Source: Haloarcula vallismortis ATCC 29715
GTDB taxonomy: Archaea; Halobacteriota; Halobacteria; Halobacteriales; Haloarculaceae
Assembly (NCBI RefSeq): GCF_000337775.1
Contig: NZ_AOLQ01000042.1
Coordinates: 207,307 to 271,306 of the forward strand
Direction of reading: 5' to 3'
Length of the DNA stretch: 64,000 nt
Shown here: positions 35,154 to 44,585 of the stretch, piece after piece
How the letters are laid out: each line of letters begins with the position of its first letter
Numbering within the stretch: the first letter of the stretch is position 1
The notes under the pieces: model-generated
Told to the model about the DNA's origin: nothing
Seen by the model: only the letters and a program-made list of their open reading frames with translations
Database searches by the model: none
Program-made: the position numbers and the translations under genes

Positions 35154-35308
35154 AGTTCCACTTCGTCAAGGCAGTCTGTCCCGCCACAGTACGGGCAGGA
35201 GAACGCCGCGAGTTCGACATCGTCCGGCATATCGTACGTGTAGTGCATCTCGAACATGTCGAGTTCACAGCTGTCGTCCGTGCAGACGACCTCCATAGTG
35301 GCTGGCAT
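35150..35308 (-). CDS. Zinc microprotein upstream of hsp20 (DUF7559-like)
   Basis: A 52-residue protein with a Cys-rich frame: CTDDSCELDMFEMHYTY near the N terminus and CPYCGGTDCLDEVEL at the C terminus. Cys pairs at both ends suggest one zinc site. I recall DUF7559 for such haloarchaeal proteins. The start at 35308 (MPATMEVV) is preferred; an ATG at 35296 is also possible. The stop overlaps the hsp20 start, so it is translationally coupled to the chaperone. Confidence 0.7.
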   Translation of the reverse strand: MPATMEVVCTDDSCELDMFEMHYTYDMPDDVELAAFSCPYCGGTDCLDEVEL

Positions 35309-35412
35309 ACTATTTCGTTGGTCCGTCGGGGACAAACCCCTTACGGACGGGGCCGGGGTTACCACCTCCTGTCAGTCCCAACATTGATGCCGTCACCGGC
35401 GTACTCGGGTGT

Positions 35413-36210
35413 ATGAGTGAACGCGTCCTCGGGGCGGATTTCAGCGGTGCAGCGGCCGCTGGCGACGCGCTCTGGGTCACCGAGGCGATACCGACGGACG
35501 ACGGGCTGAAAGTTCAGCGGTGCTACCGAGGGACGGACGAGTGGGGCCGCGACCGTGAAGCGGCCCACGCCGGCCTCGTCGACCGCATTACCGACGACGG
35601 TGTCGGCACGGTCGGCCTGGATTTCCCGTTTAGCCTGCCCCAAGCCCTGCTGGACGCGCAATGTGGCGGCACCTGGTCGGGCTTCGTCGACTGGCTCGCG
35701 AGCGGGAGCGGCCCGACCGACCCGGGGTCGCTCTCCGAGGCGTGCCGACACACCGCGGAAATGGCGACTGGAAGCCGTGACCTTCGCCGGGAGACGGACT
35801 TCCGCCGTGGAGCGCTGTGTCCCTACACGAACCGGACGCGCAGCATGACTTTCTACGGCGTCCGTGATGTACTCGGGGAGCTGCGAGCCGACGACGGGAC
35901 AGCCGTCGTGCCGATGCAGGGCTGGGACGCCGATACGCTGGTCGCAGAAGTGTACCCTGCCGCGACGTTCGGCTGGCTGGGCTGTTACCGTGAAGGATAC
36001 AAGAACGTCGACGACCCCCGGCAGCGACGAGAGGCGAATATCGCGGCGGTCGAAGCCTGTAGCGTCACGGTCGGCGACCACCGCGACACGTACCTCGGGA
36101 ACCACGACGCGCTGGACTCACTGGCCGCTGTCGTCTCGGCGGGTCGGCTGGCTGACAGTGCCAGACCGCCCGCAGCAGGCCCAGAGGGCGAAGGCTGTAT
36201 CTACGTCTGA
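35413..36210 (+). CDS. DUF429 family protein (predicted RNase H-like fold)
   Basis: 265 residues. It begins VLGADFSGA, with the DUF429-type nuclease/ATPase-like beta strand, and has GLDFPFSLPQALL and TDFRRGALCPYTNRT. The C-terminal half holds VAEVYPAATFGWLG and NHDALDSLAAV, a frequent DUF429 ending with a conserved His-Asp-Ala-x-Asp. The family has an RNase H-like fold, but its activity is unknown. It stands alone on the plus strand, divergent from the zinc microprotein/hsp20 pair. Confidence 0.8.
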   Translation: MSERVLGADFSGAAAAGDALWVTEAIPTDDGLKVQRCYRGTDEWGRDREAAHAGLVDRITDDGVGTVGLDFPFSLPQALLDAQCGGTWSGFVDWLASGSGPTDPGSLSEACRHTAEMATGSRDLRRETDFRRGALCPYTNRTRSMTFYGVRDVLGELRADDGTAVVPMQGWDADTLVAEVYPAATFGWLGCYREGYKNVDDPRQRREANIAAVEACSVTVGDHRDTYLGNHDALDSLAAVVSAGRLADSARPPAAGPEGEGCIYV

Positions 36211-36248
36211 GGACGCAGTGATGTCACTGTCTTCGGGCTGAAGCCCGG

Positions 36249-36256
36249 CATATATC
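36249..36256 (+). promoter_or_regulatory. TATA-like box for the ABC exporter gene
   Basis: CATATATC is centred 27 nt before the ATG at 36280. A small inverted repeat CGGGCT/AGCCCG lies just upstream. Confidence 0.5.
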
Positions 36257-36279
36257 AGTTTCCGGACCAACTAGCGTCT

Positions 36280-38202
36280 ATGCCTGACGATCAGGGCGGC
36301 TTCGAGGGCGTCCGCGAGAACGTCGACGGCCACCCGATGGTCAATCTTATCGGCTACGCTACGTCCTACTGGTTGCGGCTGTTCGTCGGTATTCTGGCGG
36401 CGTTCTGTACCCGGTTCGCCCGCCTCGTGCCGCCGATAATCGTCGCTGCAGCCATTGACCGCGTCGTTCTCAGCAGTGGCGAGCCGGGACTGCTAACGGA
36501 TGCCGGCCTGTTGCCGCCCGGCCAAATCACGGGCGAAGCCGCCCGTATCGCCTTCCTCCAGCGGCTGGTCGCTATCGCGGCTATCGCCTACCTTCTGCGG
36601 TCGGCGACGCGCTTTGCCTCCAGATATCTGCTCCAGTCGAGTGCCCAGAAGATACAGCGGGACCTCCGGAACGACACCTACGACCACTTGCAACACCTCT
36701 CGCTGTCCTTCTTTGCGAACCACCAGACCGGCGGGATGATGTCGATACTCAACAGCGACATCAACCGGTTGGAATCGTTCCTCAACACGGAGTTCCGCCA
36801 GATGATTCGGGTGGTGGCGACCGTCGGCGGAATCGCGATCATCCTCTACCGGTACTCTCCGAAGCTGGCGCTCATCGCGCTCGGCCCGGTGCCACTCATC
36901 GGCATCGCCAGCGGCTTCTTCCTCACCTGGATTGAGCCGAGATACCGCTCCATCCGCCAGACAGTGTCCCGGCTCAACACCCGGTTAGAGAACAACCTCA
37001 GCGGCGCGCCAGTCATCAAGGCGTTCGACCGCTACGACTTCGAGCGCAAGCGGGTGACCGACCAGAGCCAGGAGTATCACGACCAGAAGGTGGCCGCCCT
37101 GCGCATCCGGCGGGCCTTCTTCGCCGGCCTGCGACTGCTTACTGGTATTGCGTTTGTCCTGATTCTGTACGTCGCCGGGATGGACTTCATCACGAATCCA
37201 GAGAGCGAAGCGGCGCTGTCGACTGGGGCGTTTGCCCTGTTCTTCCTGTATATCCGCCGGCTGTACTCGCCGATGCGCCGAATCGGGCGGTCAGCGAACA
37301 AGTACCAGCTCGCCAAATCCAGCGCCGAGCGCGTGTTCGGGCTGCTGGGTCAGGACCCCGAAGTCACCGACCCCGAGGACCCGTACACACCCGACAGCAT
37401 CGACGGGTCGGTCGAGTTCGACGACGTGACCTTCGGTTACGGCGACGAGCCGCCGGTGGTCCGTAATGTCTCGCTTGATGTCCCTGACGGAGCGACAATC
37501 GGCCTCGCCGGGGCGACGGGGGCCGGCAAATCGACCTTGCTGAAACTGGTGCCGCGATTCCACGACGTGGACGACGGCGCGGTCAGCGTCGACGGCGTTG
37601 ACGTACGCGAGTACGGCCTCCAGAGTCTCAGAAGCGAAATCGCCATCGTGGAGCAGCAGCCGTACCTGTTTTCCGGGACGGTCGCCGAGAACATCGCCTA
37701 CGGGGACCGACAAGTCCTCGACGCCGAGCAGTCGGACGACGAGGTACAGGAGCGTGACTGGGAAACCGCACGTGACCGCGTCCGCAACGCGGCGGAAGCC
37801 GCACAGGCTCACGAATTCATTCAGGACCTGCCGGATGGGTACGACACGCAGATCGGCGAGCGCGGCATCAAGCTCTCCGGTGGCCAGCGCCAGCGGGTCG
37901 CCATCGCCCGCGCCCTGCTGAACGATCCCGAAATCATCATCTTCGACGAGGCGACCAGCGATGTGGACACAGAGACGGAGGACCGAATTCAGGAGAGCAT
38001 CGAACAACTGGTCGCGGACCGCACCGCCTTCGTTATCGCCCACCGCCTCTCGACGATTCGGGACGCGGACCGCATCGTCGTGATGGACGAGGGTGAAATC
38101 GTCGAACGCGGTAGCCACACCGACCTGCTCGCGGCCGACGGCGATTACGCCGCTCTCTGGCACGCCCAGGCCGACGACCGAGCGGTCAGCGCCGACGACT
38201 GA
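36280..38202 (+). CDS. ABC exporter, fused permease and ATPase
   Basis: 640 residues. The membrane domain has about six helices in residues 30-330, with the exporter-type sequence QKIQRDLRNDTYDHLQHLSL. The ATPase domain follows, with Walker A GATGAGKST (about 409-417), signature LSGGQRQR (about 530-537), Walker B IIIFDEATSDVD (about 547-558) and H-loop AHRLSTI. It works as a homodimer or with a half partner to export lipids or drugs. The substrate is unknown. It has its own leaderless promoter. Confidence 0.92.
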   Translation: MPDDQGGFEGVRENVDGHPMVNLIGYATSYWLRLFVGILAAFCTRFARLVPPIIVAAAIDRVVLSSGEPGLLTDAGLLPPGQITGEAARIAFLQRLVAIAAIAYLLRSATRFASRYLLQSSAQKIQRDLRNDTYDHLQHLSLSFFANHQTGGMMSILNSDINRLESFLNTEFRQMIRVVATVGGIAIILYRYSPKLALIALGPVPLIGIASGFFLTWIEPRYRSIRQTVSRLNTRLENNLSGAPVIKAFDRYDFERKRVTDQSQEYHDQKVAALRIRRAFFAGLRLLTGIAFVLILYVAGMDFITNPESEAALSTGAFALFFLYIRRLYSPMRRIGRSANKYQLAKSSAERVFGLLGQDPEVTDPEDPYTPDSIDGSVEFDDVTFGYGDEPPVVRNVSLDVPDGATIGLAGATGAGKSTLLKLVPRFHDVDDGAVSVDGVDVREYGLQSLRSEIAIVEQQPYLFSGTVAENIAYGDRQVLDAEQSDDEVQERDWETARDRVRNAAEAAQAHEFIQDLPDGYDTQIGERGIKLSGGQRQRVAIARALLNDPEIIIFDEATSDVDTETEDRIQESIEQLVADRTAFVIAHRLSTIRDADRIVVMDEGEIVERGSHTDLLAADGDYAALWHAQADDRAVSADD

Positions 38203-38480
38203 GGCTGCTGCCATCTGCGTGGTTCTGAGAGGAAATTAATTCCAGTGGCACGACCAGCTACGCTGCCTCGAAGTAGTTGCTGCCGAGAGATATCTGAGTC
38301 CTACATTCGAGCCCGCTGATAGCAGCCAGCGTGTCCGCCAAGTGGGTGCACGCAGCACCGCTCTGTGTCTGTTGTATCGGTGTTTGGTAACGGTAGCCCT
38401 GAAAGTGACACTGTCACATATGCGCTACAGAGATATTATCGCTCTTTTTAATACATATGAGTTATTAGGCAGGAGCAGAC
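38203..38480. other. Intergenic region upstream of nhaC-like gene
   Basis: 278 bp without a supported gene. The last 80 bp hold a perfect 13-bp palindrome (38405-38417), an AT-rich TATA region (38444-38458) and an AGGAG Shine-Dalgarno-like site (38471-38475). The first 200 bp show nothing I can interpret. Confidence 0.5.
38405..38417. promoter_or_regulatory. Perfect 13-bp palindrome, candidate operator
   Basis: GTGACA-C-TGTCAC is a perfect inverted repeat centred about 38 bp upstream of the AT-rich TATA region of the nhaC-like gene. Its position could suit an activator or repressor site. No matching regulator is known. Confidence 0.4.
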
Positions 38481-39935
38481 GTGACATCACTCACTCTCGA
38501 ACCGCTGACGTACGAGGACATTCCGGCGAAGCGCCGGCCTGGCATACTCCAGGCGCTGGTCCCCGTACTCGGTGTCGTCCTGTTCCTCGGCATCGGATCT
38601 GGATATCTGAAGCTGGCCCCACACGGGCCCCTGCTCTGGAGCATCGTGCTGACTGGCGCAGTCGGGAAATACTGGCTCGGTTACTCGTGGAACGACCTCT
38701 ATGAGGGGCTCGCGGACAGTCTGCTAATGGGCTTACAGGCCATCCTTATTCTGTTCGTCATCTACGGCCTCATCGCGACGTGGGTGAGCGCGGGCACCAT
38801 TCCCGGGCTGATGTACTACGGACTCTCGGTGCTGACGCCGGACGTGTTCCTGCCGGCGACAGCGCTGCTTGCGATGGTCGTCGCGTTCTCCATCGGGTCG
38901 TCGTGGACGACGGCCGGCACGCTCGGCGTGGCCTTCATCGGCATCGGCTCCGGTCTCGGTGTGCCGACACCGATGACTGCCGGTGCCATCCTCTCGGGTG
39001 CCTACGCGGGCGACAAACAGTCTCCCCTCTCGGACACGACGAACCTCGCGGCCGCCGTGACGAACACCGACCTCTACGACCACATCCGGGCGATGCGCAA
39101 CGGGACCGTGCTGGCGTTTGGCCTCTCGGTCCTGCTTTATACTGCGCTGGGACTGCGTGCTGTCGGTGAAATCCCGGCCGGGCGTGTCGCCGAGATACAG
39201 GGCGCACTCGCCGGCAGCTACGACCTCTCGGTGCTGGTACTCATCCCGCTCGTTGTCACCTTCGGGCTGGCGCTGTACGGAATTCCGGCGCTCCCGACGT
39301 TAGTCGCCGGGGTCTTCGCTGGGACCTTCACGACCATCTTCGTCCAGGGCCGGTCGTTCACTGCTGCCTGGACCGTGTTTCTCGACGGAACATCTCCCGA
39401 GACGGGGACAGCGCTCGTGAACGACCTGCTGGCAAGCGGTGGCATCTCGGGGTCGGCCTGGACGATTGCCGTCGTCGTCGCGGCCCTCAGTCTCGGCGGC
39501 CTCCTCGAACGGACTGGGGTCCTCGCCGTGCTCGCACACCACCTCGCGACTGCTGTCCGTGGCCCACGTAGCCTCGTTGTCGGGACAGGCGTTTCCGCGA
39601 TATTCGTCAACGCCTTCTCCGCCCAGCAGTACATGAGCATCGTCGTCCCCGGGCTCACCCTCCGAAATCTCTATGACGAGTACGGTCTGGCCAGCGACGA
39701 CCTCTCACAGGCTATCGAATCCGCTGGCACCCCGACCGGTGCGCTCTTTCCATGGCACGCCGGGGCTGTCTACATGTCTGCAGTCTTCGGGGTCGGAACG
39801 CTTGCGTACGCCCCGTACTACTTCTTCGCGTTCCTCTCGCCGTTGATTCTGTTTGCGACAACGCTGTTCGGTGGACGGTTCGACGGGTCTGAGCAACCTG
39901 ATTCGGCTGCGTCGTCCGCTGTCGCCGACGACTGA
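38481..39935 (+). CDS. NhaC family Na+/H+ antiporter
   Basis: 484 residues with about 11-12 transmembrane helices. The segment AFSIGSSWTTAGTLGVAFIGIGSGLGV and the following GAILSGAYAGDKQSPLSDTTNLA are typical of NhaC antiporters. It exchanges Na+ for H+ at the cell membrane, expected for life in salt. The start GTG at 38481 is preceded by AGGAG 5 nt upstream. The C terminus is a short Ser/Asp-rich tail. Confidence 0.9.
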   Translation: MTSLTLEPLTYEDIPAKRRPGILQALVPVLGVVLFLGIGSGYLKLAPHGPLLWSIVLTGAVGKYWLGYSWNDLYEGLADSLLMGLQAILILFVIYGLIATWVSAGTIPGLMYYGLSVLTPDVFLPATALLAMVVAFSIGSSWTTAGTLGVAFIGIGSGLGVPTPMTAGAILSGAYAGDKQSPLSDTTNLAAAVTNTDLYDHIRAMRNGTVLAFGLSVLLYTALGLRAVGEIPAGRVAEIQGALAGSYDLSVLVLIPLVVTFGLALYGIPALPTLVAGVFAGTFTTIFVQGRSFTAAWTVFLDGTSPETGTALVNDLLASGGISGSAWTIAVVVAALSLGGLLERTGVLAVLAHHLATAVRGPRSLVVGTGVSAIFVNAFSAQQYMSIVVPGLTLRNLYDEYGLASDDLSQAIESAGTPTGALFPWHAGAVYMSAVFGVGTLAYAPYYFFAFLSPLILFATTLFGGRFDGSEQPDSAASSAVADD

Positions 39936-40001
39936 GTGCGATTCAGCGGCGACTTCGCACGCAGGCAGCACGCACATTAGGACCCCGGTCGTGTGTCAGC
40001 T

Positions 40002-40343
40002 ATGGACACGGAACCGGCGGCGCTGGGCCGCATTCGAACCGTCGCGCACATTCTTGACGAGAGCATCCGCATACCCGGCACCAGGTTTCGAGTCGGTCTC
40101 GACCCGATACTCGGCTTGCTCCCGATTGCGGGCGACATCGCGATGGCGCTGTGCTCGCTGTACATTGTCGCCGAGGCCGTGCGGCTCGGCGTCCCGAAAC
40201 GAACCGTGGTCCGACTGCTCGCGAACATTGCGGTGGACGCAATGCTCGGGAGCGTTCCGGTGGTCGGTGACCTCTTCGACGCCTACTGGAAGGCCAACGT
40301 CAGGAATGCCGAACTGGTCGCCGCGGCGGTCGCGGACGGGTAG
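40002..40343 (+). CDS. DUF4112 family membrane protein
   Basis: 113 residues. The sequence IPGTRFRVGLDPILGLLPIAGD followed by a transmembrane helix and then SVPVVGDLFDAYWKANVRN is the DUF4112 pattern. Two hydrophobic segments (about 38-60 and 80-95) suggest membrane association. The function is unknown. The ATG at 40002 is preferred over the upstream GTG three codons earlier. No operon link is evident. Confidence 0.85.
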   Translation: MDTEPAALGRIRTVAHILDESIRIPGTRFRVGLDPILGLLPIAGDIAMALCSLYIVAEAVRLGVPKRTVVRLLANIAVDAMLGSVPVVGDLFDAYWKANVRNAELVAAAVADG

Positions 40344-40498
40344 TCGATCACCGCGCCCGTACTCAGTTGGGGAGCATCTCAACTGGAATTAAGTCGCCAC
40401 AGGACGGCGCTGGCGTATCGCCCTACCCCGGGCTCCGCTCCGGGCCGGTGGCCACCGTTTGCGTCGCCGGGACTGCGCGCAAGCCATCAGTTCACTGG

Positions 40499-40507
40499 GA
40501 TTTTTGT
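40499..40507 (+). promoter_or_regulatory. TATA-like box for PEP carboxylase
   Basis: GATTTTTGT is centred 27 nt before the ATG at 40530. Confidence 0.5.
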
Positions 40508-40529
40508 TGGTCGGAGCCTTTGTGAACCC

Positions 40530-42008
40530 ATGACAGACGTGCCTCGGCTGCTGAGTACGCAGCACCCGGACAACGCCACACTCCCGTTCTTTACTGCGGG
40601 TGACGTCATCGAGGGCGAAGACGAAATTCAGGAGGCGTACTACGTCGCGTCACATCTCGGCTGTGACGAGCAGATGTGGGATTTCGAGGGCAAGGAGGGC
40701 GACGAATACGCCGTCAAGAAACTCCTCTCGCGGTACGACAACTTCTTCGCCGACACCCGGCTGGGAGCGGACTTCCGGCTGACCGTCCGCGGACCGAATC
40801 CGGACGTCGAGGCGTCGGAGGCGAAGGTTTTGCTCGAAATACTCGAGAGCATCCCGCGGTCGTTCGACGCTGCCAGCGTTTTCGCCGAGGAACACGGCAT
40901 CGAGACGGTGCCACCGATTTACGAGGTCATCATCCCGATGGTGACAGACGCCGACCAGATCAACGCCGTCCACGAGTACTACACCACCCACGTCACCGGC
41001 AAGGCGGACGAAGTCGTGTGGGGCGACCGGACGATCAGCGACTGGGTCGGCGACTTCCGGCCGGACAGCGTCAACGTTATTCCCCTCATCGAACAGCGCG
41101 ACGCCATGCTCCGGGCTGACGAGATCGTCCGCGAGTACGCAACCGCACAGGGGCTTGACAGCGTCCGGGTTTTTCTCGCTCGCTCGGACCCCGCGCTGAA
41201 CTACGGGTCACTGGCTGCCGACCTCATCAATAAGATCGCCCTCCAGCGGTTATACCAGACTGCCGACGAGATTGACATCGACATCCATCCGATGCTTGGC
41301 AGCGGGTCGGCACCGTTTCGCGGAAACCTGACTCCCGACCGGGCGGGAGCAGTCGCGGAGGCGTACGCAGAGGTGGAGACGTTCACTATCCAGTCGGCCT
41401 TCAAATACGACTATCCGGTCGAGACGGTCCGCGACGGCCTGCGAACGCTGCAGGCAGCGGACCTCGGGTCGCCGCCCGCCACAATCGACGAGGAACGTGC
41501 CCTGTCGATTATCGACCGGACCGCTGACGCATACACCGCGCAGGTCGACGCCATAGCGAAACCGGTCAATCGACTGGCTGCTGCGGTCCCGGACCGTCGT
41601 GCGCGGAAGCTCCACGTTGGTCTGTTCGGCTACTCGCGAGAGGTCGGTGAGAACGCTCTCCCACGGGCGATTGGCTACACGGCGTCGCTGTACAGCGTCG
41701 GCTGTCCGCCAACGTTGCTCGGCGTCCACGCGCTGGATGCTGCTGACAAGACGTTCATCGAGGACGCCTTTCCCACCTTCTTCGACAACCTTCGCGACGC
41801 TGCACGCTACTACAACCCGCGGTGCACGGAGGTCCTCCCGCTGTCGGTGGACACGCTCGAAACCGCGACGGCGATGGTCGACATAGAGCCAAATCAAGAG
41901 CACCGTGCCGCGACCGATGCGGCAATCGATGCGTTCAAGCGTGGTGACGAGGACGCGCTCAGGACAGCAGTCCGACGCGGGGCCCGCGAGCGGCAGTTCC
42001 TGGGCTAA
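40530..42008 (+). CDS. ppcA: Phosphoenolpyruvate carboxylase, archaeal type
   Basis: 492 residues of the archaeal-type PEP carboxylase, much shorter than the bacterial form of about 900 residues. It begins VPRLLSTQHPDNATLPFF, the family hallmark, and has DEQMWDFEGKEGDEYAVKKLL and PMLGSGSAPFRGNLTP. It fixes bicarbonate onto PEP to give oxaloacetate in the cytoplasm, feeding the TCA cycle. The start is supported by a TATA-like box. It appears monocistronic. Confidence 0.95.
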   Translation: MTDVPRLLSTQHPDNATLPFFTAGDVIEGEDEIQEAYYVASHLGCDEQMWDFEGKEGDEYAVKKLLSRYDNFFADTRLGADFRLTVRGPNPDVEASEAKVLLEILESIPRSFDAASVFAEEHGIETVPPIYEVIIPMVTDADQINAVHEYYTTHVTGKADEVVWGDRTISDWVGDFRPDSVNVIPLIEQRDAMLRADEIVREYATAQGLDSVRVFLARSDPALNYGSLAADLINKIALQRLYQTADEIDIDIHPMLGSGSAPFRGNLTPDRAGAVAEAYAEVETFTIQSAFKYDYPVETVRDGLRTLQAADLGSPPATIDEERALSIIDRTADAYTAQVDAIAKPVNRLAAAVPDRRARKLHVGLFGYSREVGENALPRAIGYTASLYSVGCPPTLLGVHALDAADKTFIEDAFPTFFDNLRDAARYYNPRCTEVLPLSVDTLETATAMVDIEPNQEHRAATDAAIDAFKRGDEDALRTAVRRGARERQFLG

Positions 42009-42229
42009 CGCATCTCGGTCGGTAACCGCGCGAGAACCGGCGCGTGTTTCGAGTGTAGTGGGCCACCCCGTGTGTTCCGGTTGTCTGAATCGGCCGATGG
42101 GCGCTCGTGACTCGTATTTGTCAGGTTTGCGCATCTTTATTGCGCTTCCATGGCCATTCGGACAACTGGTGAGTCTGTCACCAGGCTAATACTTAAACCG
42201 TCTCATGCCATTAATTAGCACGTATACCG

Positions 42230-42637
42230 ATGACACGAAACATCGTTATTGTCGGCGCCGGTCGCGTTGGCAGGCACGTCGCGGAGCAACTCACGGCGGA
42301 GCGAAACGTCGTCACCGTAATCGAGCAGGACCCCACGAACTGCGAACAGGTAGCTCCAGCGGTGAATCGTGTTATCGAGGGCGACGGGTCGGACCCCGAT
42401 GTCTTCGGTCAGGTCGACCTGTCTACGGTCGACGTTGTCGCGGCGCTCACCGATAACACCGACGTGAACCTCGACATCTGTGAAATGGCGTCGGAGAAAA
42501 GCGCTGGTAGCAAGACGATTCTCCGTATCGCACAGGACGGCGAGCAAGACCTCGCACATCGGCACTTCGTCGACAGCGTCGTATACCCCGCGGCGGCTGG
42601 GGCCGACGTTGCTCTGGACCGAATCACGTCAGCCTGA
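42230..42637 (+). CDS. Stand-alone TrkA-N (RCK) domain protein
   Basis: 135 residues consisting of a single NAD-binding TrkA-N domain: IVIVGAGRVGRHVAEQL, then VIEQDPTNCEQ and VVAALTDNTDVNLDIC. There is no TrkA-C ligand domain and no channel gene beside it. It likely regulates a K+ channel or transporter in trans. The upstream 220 bp hold AT-rich sequences, including CATTAATTAG about 19 nt before the ATG and CTTAAACC about 36 nt before. Confidence 0.82.
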   Translation: MTRNIVIVGAGRVGRHVAEQLTAERNVVTVIEQDPTNCEQVAPAVNRVIEGDGSDPDVFGQVDLSTVDVVAALTDNTDVNLDICEMASEKSAGSKTILRIAQDGEQDLAHRHFVDSVVYPAAAGADVALDRITSA

Positions 42638-42747
42638 TCGAATCAGGATGATGCGGGGGCGGGCGGTACAGAGCGTATCGAGACAGCGGCTCTATGTGCA
42701 CCGCGTTCTTCGGTCTCTGCACCGACACGCCATCAATAACCAGACAC

Positions 42748-42756
42748 GGTTTTAGG
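42748..42756 (+). promoter_or_regulatory. TATA-like box for the radical SAM gene
   Basis: GGTTTTAGG is centred 26 nt before the ATG at 42778, which supports that start over an earlier in-frame one. Confidence 0.5.
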
Positions 42757-42777
42757 CATCGAACGTCAAGCGAGGAT

Positions 42778-44517
42778 ATGACTAACCCCGAGACGCTCGA
42801 CGTGACCATCGTCGACGGCTACGTCGACGAGCCTGCACACTTCGGGGTGCCGCCGTACATCTCGACGTACCCGCGGTACGCCGCCGGTGCGCTCGTCGAC
42901 GCCGGCGTCCCCCGCGAGCAGATAACGTATCACACTATCGACGAACTACGGGATAACAACGCCGTCTGGCGCGACGTGGAGGACGCCGACCTCATGGTGT
43001 ACGTCGGCGGGATGACCGTCCCCGGCAAGTACGTCGGCGGAACGCCGGCCGAACCCGACGAAGTGCGCGAACTCGCATGGACGGCCGACGGCACGTCCAT
43101 CATGGGCGGCCCGGTCCGCTTCGGCGTCGGCGAGGCCAACGAGGGCGCGAGTGAGACGGCCCGCGACGACCTCGATTTCGATTTTCTGGCGATGGCAGAT
43201 GTTGAGGCTGCCGTCTACGACCTCGTCGAGTCCGGTCTGGAGGGGTTCAACGACCGGTACCGAGACATCGAGGAAGAGACCCGCTGGGCGCGGGCCGGCG
43301 CGTTCGTCGTCGAACAACACCCCAACCATCCCGACTACCTCATCTGCGAGATGGAGACCTCCCGGGGCTGTCCGTACCGGTGTTCCTTCTGTACAGAGCC
43401 GATGTACGGCAACCCCGACTTCCGACCGCCAGAGAGCGTGGTCGACGAAGTCGACGCCCTCTCGGACCGCGGCGTGAAGCACTTCCGGCTGGGTCGGCAG
43501 GCCGACATTCTGGCCTACGGCGGCGACGGCGAAGCGCCAAACCCCGACGCCCTCCGACGGCTCTATGGCGGCATCCGTGAGGTCGCGCCGGGTCTGGAGA
43601 CGCTCCATCTGGACAACATGAACCCCATTACGGTCGTGAAGTGGCCTGAGAAAGCCCGTGAAGGGATTCGCATCATCGCCGAGCACAACACGCCCGGGGA
43701 TACGGCCGCCTTCGGGCTGGAATCGGCCGACCCGAACGTGATGAGCGACAACAACCTCAACGTCACCGCCGACCAGTGTTTCGAGGCGGTGAAAATCGTC
43801 AACGAGGTGGCTGGCTGGCGACCGGGCGGGGACGGTGACCCGCGGACCGACGCGGAGGGGTCAGCCCCCAACTTCGGCGACGACGCCGCCCGCCGGCTTC
43901 CGAAACTGCTCCCGGGAATCAATCTGGTCCACGGGCTGAAAGGCGAGACGCGGGAGACGTTTGAACACAACAAACGGTTCCTCCGGCGGGTCTACGACTC
44001 CGGCCTGATGCTTCGCCGGGTGAACATCCGACAGGTGATGGCCTTCGAGGGGACCGACATGGCCGACACCGGCGCGGAGATCGCCAAGGACCACAAGCAA
44101 CTGTTCAAGCAGTACAAACAGGAGGTCCGGGAGACTATCGACAACCCGATGCTTCAGCGGGTCGCACCACCGGGGACGGTACTCCCCGACGTGCATCTGG
44201 AGTACCATCAGGACGGCAAGACGTTCGGCCGACAGCTTGGTACCTACCCGCTGCTCGTCGGTATTCCGGGCGAGCGCGAACTCGGCAGCGTCGTCGATAT
44301 CGCGGTGACCGACCACGGCTACCGGTCGGTCACCGGCGTCCCCTACCCGCTGGACCTCAACAGCGCCTCGATGAACGAACTCACCGCAATTCCCGGTATC
44401 GGCCGAAGCACCGCCGGTGACGTGGTCGTAAACAGACCCTACGAGTCGGTCGGCGAAATCGACGTCACCTCCATCGAGCGGTTCGCGACCGCTAAGTCGG
44501 GAGAAGGCGCTGACTAA
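42778..44517 (+). CDS. Radical SAM enzyme with C-terminal helix-hairpin-helix
   Basis: 579 residues. An N-terminal region resembling a B12-binding or flavodoxin-like fold (about 1-150) is followed by the radical SAM motif CPYRCSFC (about residues 200-207), then a TIM-like core with FRLGRQADILAYGGDG. The last 60 residues contain LNSASMNELTAIPGIGRSTAGDVV, a helix-hairpin-helix (HhH) DNA- or RNA-binding unit. Such an arrangement suggests a nucleic-acid-linked reaction, but the substrate is unknown. The start at 42778 is supported by its promoter. Confidence 0.85.
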   Translation: MTNPETLDVTIVDGYVDEPAHFGVPPYISTYPRYAAGALVDAGVPREQITYHTIDELRDNNAVWRDVEDADLMVYVGGMTVPGKYVGGTPAEPDEVRELAWTADGTSIMGGPVRFGVGEANEGASETARDDLDFDFLAMADVEAAVYDLVESGLEGFNDRYRDIEEETRWARAGAFVVEQHPNHPDYLICEMETSRGCPYRCSFCTEPMYGNPDFRPPESVVDEVDALSDRGVKHFRLGRQADILAYGGDGEAPNPDALRRLYGGIREVAPGLETLHLDNMNPITVVKWPEKAREGIRIIAEHNTPGDTAAFGLESADPNVMSDNNLNVTADQCFEAVKIVNEVAGWRPGGDGDPRTDAEGSAPNFGDDAARRLPKLLPGINLVHGLKGETRETFEHNKRFLRRVYDSGLMLRRVNIRQVMAFEGTDMADTGAEIAKDHKQLFKQYKQEVRETIDNPMLQRVAPPGTVLPDVHLEYHQDGKTFGRQLGTYPLLVGIPGERELGSVVDIAVTDHGYRSVTGVPYPLDLNSASMNELTAIPGIGRSTAGDVVVNRPYESVGEIDVTSIERFATAKSGEGAD

Positions 44518-44553
44518 CGGCGGCTCCGGCCCCGGGAGCGTAACGAACGGAAA

Positions 44554-44562
44554 GTACTTTTC
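44554..44562 (+). promoter_or_regulatory. TATA-like box for the AglD-like gene
   Basis: GTACTTTTC is centred 28 nt before the ATG at 44586. Confidence 0.5.
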
Positions 44563-44585
44563 ACTCCGGGGATGACCAAGAGCGT

